A stretch of 18,529 nucleotides of DNA from Lachnospiraceae bacterium (GTDB lineage Bacteria > Bacillota > Clostridia > Lachnospirales > Lachnospiraceae), in NCBI GenBank assembly GCA_003447895.1, contig DLYC01000162.1, positions 1-18,529 of the forward strand. Direction: 5' to 3'. The translations under genes were made by a program, and so were the position numbers. The stretch's first letter is position 1; every line of letters begins with the position of its first letter. The notes beneath the pieces were generated by a model that was not told the DNA's origin, ran no database searches, and saw only the letters and a program-made list of their open reading frames with translations. Below, in pieces: positions 15,225 to 18,529 of the stretch.

Positions 15225-15293
15225 GTCATGGTACGTTATGGTACGCCGCGCATACGCCGGCCGGCATATACTTAATCTAAGGGCAAATGATAA
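15225..15293 (-). promoter_or_regulatory. Candidate promoter and operators of the jetABCD operon
   Basis: On the minus strand TTATCA (15288-15293), 17 bp, then TATATG (15265-15270) is a fair promoter match (4 of 6 each). The -10 overlaps an 18-bp inverted repeat centred on GCCGGCCGGC (15256-15265; one mismatched pair in the outer arms, 15252-15269). Two 10-mers differing at one base, GTCATGGTAC and GTTATGGTAC (15225-15244), lie between it and the jetA ribosome binding site. These could be repressor sites, but no regulator gene is adjacent. Confidence 0.35.
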
Positions 15294-15327
15294 TAAGCCT
15301 GCCTATGCTCAATCTGTTTGACCTCAT

Positions 15328-16131
15328 TCACTCCGGCAGCCATAATTCATTCTCCCTGATATCTTCCATAATCCTGGCCTCGTGTTTCTCGTGCGACATC
15401 TTCTCCTCGACAAACATTCTGTATTTTGCCTTTCTGTCACCGGTAAAGGAATCCATAATGCGTCCATAATGGATCTCAAGCCCTTCATCCCGAACACAGA
15501 CCTGCTTACTGCGCTCACTGTTCGCGCCGCTTACCAGCCCACTCTCCGGCCCGAAGTTCATACCGCCTGCCTGCCCACTTTCCGGTCCGCCATTCGGCTT
15601 GCTCCCTCCGATCACATAGTGCCTGTAGCTGCTAAACGCGTAGTCCAGCGGGTTGTCGACAATCCCCGCCTTAACAGGATTCAGGTGAATATACCTGCTG
15701 ACCTCCAAAAAATAGCGCTCATCTCTGATCATACAATCCGTATATCTTGATCCGAACAAATGCCCCACAAGCCCATATTTGGCATTGAACCACTTCGTAT
15801 AATTCTGCAGAAGTCGCTGCATCAGATTCCCGATCGGCCTGTCACCGGTCGTAAGTTCCAGGTGAAAATGGTTCATCATCAGACAATACGCATGCAGATC
15901 AAACGGAACCTTCTCCTGAGCTCTCCTAAGTATCTTCAGAAAGATATAATAATCATCCTTATCCAGGAAAATCTTTCCTTTTCGATTCCCTCTTGCCATT
16001 ATATGATAGCTGGCGCCTTCGTACCATTCCCTTTTCTTCCTTGCCATCTCCCATGCCTGTTGCCGCGTGTTGGAAATATATCGTGTTTGCGAATTATCAA
16101 TGTCATTTATAGGGACCTCACCGGTCCCCAT
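15328..16131 (-). CDS. REP-associated tyrosine transposase (RAYT, Y1_Tnp/IS200-like)
   Basis: A 267-residue HUH single-strand transposase of the TnpA_REP type. The start of the domain is the usual YHIMARGN (42-49). The HUH motif is HFH (His88, His90) in MMNHFHLEL, and the catalytic tyrosine is likely Tyr111 in LLQNYTKWFN. The segment GHLFGSRY is followed by YIHLNPVKAGIV, a hallmark of this family. The tail contains a repetitive linker with two GPESG motifs (about 175-205). ATG at 16131 is chosen: AAAGG lies 8 nt upstream and a good promoter (16160-16188) starts transcription downstream of the more distal GTG/ATG candidates. The other possible start, MARKKREWY at residue 29, has no usable spacing. 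RAYTs are domesticated-like elements that act on palindromic REP sequences; two such palindromes lie just upstream. It lies between two defence modules. Confidence 0.9.
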   Translation of the reverse strand: MGTGEVPINDIDNSQTRYISNTRQQAWEMARKKREWYEGASYHIMARGNRKGKIFLDKDDYYIFLKILRRAQEKVPFDLHAYCLMMNHFHLELTTGDRPIGNLMQRLLQNYTKWFNAKYGLVGHLFGSRYTDCMIRDERYFLEVSRYIHLNPVKAGIVDNPLDYAFSSYRHYVIGGSKPNGGPESGQAGGMNFGPESGLVSGANSERSKQVCVRDEGLEIHYGRIMDSFTGDRKAKYRMFVEEKMSHEKHEARIMEDIRENELWLPE

Positions 16132-16159
16132 CACTCTCGCCTTTCTGCGAGATGGTACC

Positions 16160-16188
16160 ATTATTGCACTCTTTAAAGCTTTCGTCAA
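16160..16188 (-). promoter_or_regulatory. Predicted promoter of the RAYT gene
   Basis: On the minus strand TTGACG (16183-16188), exactly 17 bp, then AATAAT (16160-16165): five of six consensus bases in each box. It decides the start codon, since transcripts would begin around 16152-16154 and exclude the GTG at 16191 and the ATG at 16161. Confidence 0.65.
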
Positions 16189-16201
16189 CACGAACCTATT
16201 T

Positions 16202-16309
16202 GTTTATAAAAATTTAATGGTGCCTGGCACCATTAAAAAACCATAAACTCCCGCCGCCGAAAGTTTATAAAAATTTAACGGTGCCTGGCACCATTAAAAA
16301 ACTATAAAC
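16202..16309 (+). repeat. REP-like palindrome pair upstream of the RAYT gene, cluster 5
   Basis: ATGGTGCCTGGCACCAT at 16217-16233 and the variant ACGGTGCCTGGCACCAT at 16278-16294 are 61 nt apart, the same spacing as cluster 2. Both carry GTTTATAAAAATTT on the left and end with an A-tract then ATAAACTC on the right. The outer edge reaches within a few bases of the TGA of the TOPRIM-like gene (16312-16314). These are the natural candidates for the substrate of the adjacent RAYT. Confidence 0.87.
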
Positions 16310-16311
16310 TC

Positions 16312-17268
16312 TCACACCAGCTTCTCTCTCCTCAGCACCTCAAACAAAACATTAATATTCGTATGTCTGTGGAGCGAATTCAATCCTTCCCTGGCGAACT
16401 CCCAGGATTCCGGATAGTTCATTCCTTTCAAAGAGCCCTGGTCACTGATCATCTCCTCCATATAAGCTTCCGGTCTTCCGTAGTACATCCTTGCATAGGC
16501 ATCCGCCAACGAGCACTTGAGGCGTGGATCAAGGTTTGCGTTATTATGAATAAAATGATCAAGATTGCACGAGAAATAGTACAGTGAGTACGGGATTCTC
16601 TTCGACCCGACCTTAATGGTCGACAAAGAACTCATAATATTCAGGTTATAACTTTTCGTTATATTGCGCCTGATCATGAAGTCCCTGTCAGAGCAGATGA
16701 TCCTGTCTTTCCCGTAGTACGGTTTTTCCCGCCCTCGCTCGCGCTCATCAGACTCCCCACGATCGTGCCCGCAAACATCAGACTCACTACGACCGCGCCC
16801 GCAAACATCAGACTCTCCACGACCGTGCCCGCAAACATCAGACTCTCCACAAACGCCGGCCTCCAAGCAAGCCTCAGCTTCCCCATGCCCGCAAACCGCC
16901 TCCGCCGGTATAAAGGCCCCGTCCAGATCCGTGATCTGCACTATTTCGTAAATATCTTTAGGGTATATTTTCTCCCGGTCAAAGAAATCATTAAGAAAAT
17001 ACTTCGCCAGTTTTTTTTCGATCGCGGCAATGTTTTTCTCGAGAATCTTTTCAGGCTTGTCCCCGGTGCGGTCCTTCTCGTCGAAGTTGACGGAAACCAT
17101 GAGATCGCCCCCGACATCTACCCCGTCCTTGTTGATGACAGGAAAGAAAACTTCTATATTTTCATCGATCTTATCGTATAACTCCGATATGACATTTCTC
17201 AAAGCGTTGCGGTCCGACTGGCCCTCAACTAAGAATAAAACTATCTTCCGTCTCGGCCTCTTGCCCAT
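16312..17268 (-). CDS. TOPRIM-like protein, partner of the upstream ATPase (putative nuclease)
   Basis: A 318-residue protein not matched to a named family. The N-terminus IVLFLVEGQSDRNAL (9-23, Glu15) and VQITDLDGAFIP (110-121, Asp114 and Asp116) look like the Glu and DxD motifs of a TOPRIM/OLD-type nuclease fold. Between the fold and the C-terminal part lies a Cys/His/Gly/Asp-rich insertion (about 125-180) built from a 10-residue repeat around CGHGRGESDV. The C-terminus (200-318) is helical: PYSLYYFSCNLDHFIHNN, then YARMYYGRPEAYMEE. ATG at 17268 follows GGGAGG at 8 nt and overlaps the ATPase gene by 44 nt, so the pair should be co-translated. By analogy with PARIS, RloAB and OLD systems, the ATPase may sense a trigger and the TOPRIM protein may cut nucleic acid. 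The domain call is by motif only. Confidence 0.6.
   Translation of the reverse strand: MGKRPRRKIVLFLVEGQSDRNALRNVISELYDKIDENIEVFFPVINKDGVDVGGDLMVSVNFDEKDRTGDKPEKILEKNIAAIEKKLAKYFLNDFFDREKIYPKDIYEIVQITDLDGAFIPAEAVCGHGEAEACLEAGVCGESDVCGHGRGESDVCGRGRSESDVCGHDRGESDERERGREKPYYGKDRIICSDRDFMIRRNITKSYNLNIMSSLSTIKVGSKRIPYSLYYFSCNLDHFIHNNANLDPRLKCSLADAYARMYYGRPEAYMEEMISDQGSLKGMNYPESWEFAREGLNSLHRHTNINVLFEVLRREKLV
16746..16855 (-). repeat. 30-nt in-frame tandem repeat (VNTR) inside the TOPRIM-like gene
   Basis: Three 30-nt copies begin at 16746, 16776 and 16806, each starting CATCAGACTC and ending GCCCGCAAA. Copies 1 and 2 match copy 3 at 28 and 27 of 30 positions. A partial fourth copy begins at 16836, and a lone GCCCGCAAA at 16887-16895 may be an older remnant. 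The unit encodes ten residues (CGHGRGESDV-like), so copy-number change would keep the reading frame. Confidence 0.9.
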
Positions 17269-18529
17269 TGCGTCTACCTCCCGCCTGTACCAATGCAGCT
17301 ACAATCTTAAAGCGCTTTGTCCTCTTATAAATGATCTCGTCCTGCTCGTTCAAAACGATTTCCCGGAAATAAGTATCCCTCAAATTGTTTGTCGCAGCGA
17401 TCTTCTTGAGCCGGATGTACCTGTTCGCAGGATTTGCGGTGGTAAAATACAGAAACTTCTTATCGATCACCTCAAGGGGCCGCAGGTTGTGGGAAGTAAA
17501 GATGAACTGGCCCTTTCCCGACTCCTCCATCGCCTGCAGGATCTCGCCGAGCAGGTACTCAAAAATGCCCGCGTCAAATTCATCGATCGCGACCGTGACG
17601 GATTCCTCGTTAAAAGCGGCGATGATCAGGCTGAGCACAGAAATGATCTTCCTTACACCATCGGACTCCTCGCGAAGAGGGAGCTCTTTCCCGTCCCGAT
17701 AAGCCATCAGCATGGTGACGATCGCCGGCGAACCGTCTTTCGCAACGGTCTCCGACATCTTCCGGAGCCCGATCGAGAGGCCGGGGACCAGCTGGCTGAG
17801 CACGGAGCTGATCGAGGACAGGTCGTCACTGAGTTCTTCGAAAGTCTCGAGCGAATACGTCATCGATCGCCTGGAATCCAGGGTTATGACCCCTTGCCGC
17901 GTGTAGATCGGCAGCGCGAGGTTCAGGCGGATCAGTCCCGATGACTTCGTATCGATCACATACAAATAAAATCTGGCAAAAAATCGAAGCTCCGCGAGCA
18001 CTCTGAAAAAGACGGATTTGTTGTCCTTCTCTTCAAACAGGTCCAGCGTCTCCTTCATGAAAATAAACGATTTGGCGCTATTTTTTGCCAGCTGTTTGTT
18101 GACTTCAAGGGCAACCAGCGTTTTGCTGCCTCCGCCGGCAATCTCTTTCCGCTTTGTGTCCGGCGTAAACGGGGCCTTTTTCGAAGACGTGTCGATGATG
18201 ACCTGCCGCTTGGAAGCGCCCTCCCACAGCAGCGAAAACTTCTCATTAAAAATGATCGCCCTCTTCTCGTCGTCCGGCAGATCAAATTCCTCGGGAAAAT
18301 TCTTGTACCTCTCGCGCAGCTCTTCGTCAGTCAGATTCACGCTCGACATGCAGAACGAATACGACGCCTCGCGGATAATTCCGTCCGGATACTGCAGATC
18401 AAAGACAAACTCCAGCTCGGCGTGATCCTTGTCGACTGCGACGCATTCCGCATAGCTGTTCGCGACCGGCTGCCCGGACATCAGGTCCTTCAAAATAGCG
18501 AGCGCCTCAATGAAAGACGTCTTGCCCGA
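17225..18529 (-). CDS. AAA/ABC-type ATPase, 5' end cut by window edge
   Basis: 434 residues are visible; the start lies beyond the right edge. The visible part opens with SGKTSFIEALAI, the end of a Walker A motif, so only a short N-terminal piece is missing. Later motifs: EESDGVRK (about 287-294, ABC-signature-like), VAIDEFD (313-319, Walker B with the catalytic Glu) and FTSHN (344-348, switch His). This is the AAA_15/AAA_21 (OLD/RloA/RecF-like) layout, with a long insert between Walker A and signature instead of a long coiled coil. It has no TOPRIM domain of its own; the TOPRIM-like motifs are in the next, overlapping gene. This resembles two-gene ATPase-nuclease defence pairs. Family assignment is firm at the ATPase level only. 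Confidence 0.85.
   Translation of the reverse strand, partial: SGKTSFIEALAILKDLMSGQPVANSYAECVAVDKDHAELEFVFDLQYPDGIIREASYSFCMSSVNLTDEELRERYKNFPEEFDLPDDEKRAIIFNEKFSLLWEGASKRQVIIDTSSKKAPFTPDTKRKEIAGGGSKTLVALEVNKQLAKNSAKSFIFMKETLDLFEEKDNKSVFFRVLAELRFFARFYLYVIDTKSSGLIRLNLALPIYTRQGVITLDSRRSMTYSLETFEELSDDLSSISSVLSQLVPGLSIGLRKMSETVAKDGSPAIVTMLMAYRDGKELPLREESDGVRKIISVLSLIIAAFNEESVTVAIDEFDAGIFEYLLGEILQAMEESGKGQFIFTSHNLRPLEVIDKKFLYFTTANPANRYIRLKKIAATNNLRDTYFREIVLNEQDEIIYKRTKRFKIVAALVQAGGRRNGQEAETEDSFILS

Noticed and set aside
16132..16191. GTG/ATG starts upstream of 16131 for the RAYT
   Set aside because: They overlap the predicted -35/-10 promoter elements and so would not be in the transcript.
16746..16855. 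Direct repeats resembling a small CRISPR array
   Set aside because: The copies are head to tail without spacers, lie inside a coding frame and encode an in-frame decapeptide; no cas gene is present.

Overview
The window looks like a chromosomal segment of a Firmicute of the class Clostridia, most likely a Lachnospiraceae-type gut anaerobe. This is inferred from roughly 50% GC, strong AGGAGG-like ribosome binding sites, frequent TTG/GTG starts, and a gene set common in that group. No rRNA, tRNA or CRISPR array is visible.

Left part (1-3740): the N-terminus of a secreted protein runs off the left edge on the minus strand. An XRE-type regulator follows, with a likely self-operator, and a divergent YdcF/DUF218 membrane protein whose mRNA would carry a roughly 90-nt palindromic leader. 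Next comes a sodium:neurotransmitter-symporter-family transporter, ending at a strong bidirectional terminator.

Middle part (3741-8550), all minus strand: an RfbD-type dTDP-4-dehydrorhamnose reductase, a zinc-dependent phospholipase C-like protein, and a large membrane protein joining two zinc ribbons to a TPM domain. Every gap here holds two or three copies of a 17-bp palindrome (ATGGTGCCTGGCACCAT) with conserved AT-rich flanks, often touching a stop codon or lying just upstream of a ribosome binding site.

Right part (8551-18529), all minus strand, is a defence island. In transcription order from the right edge it holds: (i) an ABC/AAA-type ATPase, cut by the window end inside its Walker A motif, overlapping by 44 nt a TOPRIM-like protein with a Cys/His-rich 30-nt tandem repeat; (ii) a REP-associated tyrosine transposase (RAYT) next to two more palindromes; and (iii) a complete four-gene Wadjet operon, jetA-jetB-jetC-jetD, ending in an intrinsic terminator. 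Wadjet is a known SMC-based anti-plasmid system: JetABC form a MukBEF-like loop extruder and JetD is the TOPRIM nuclease.

The best candidates for something undescribed are the two-gene ATPase + TOPRIM module with its repeat tract, and the RAYT/palindrome family that has colonised most gene borders here except those inside the jet operon. All family names come from reading motifs; no database search was run.
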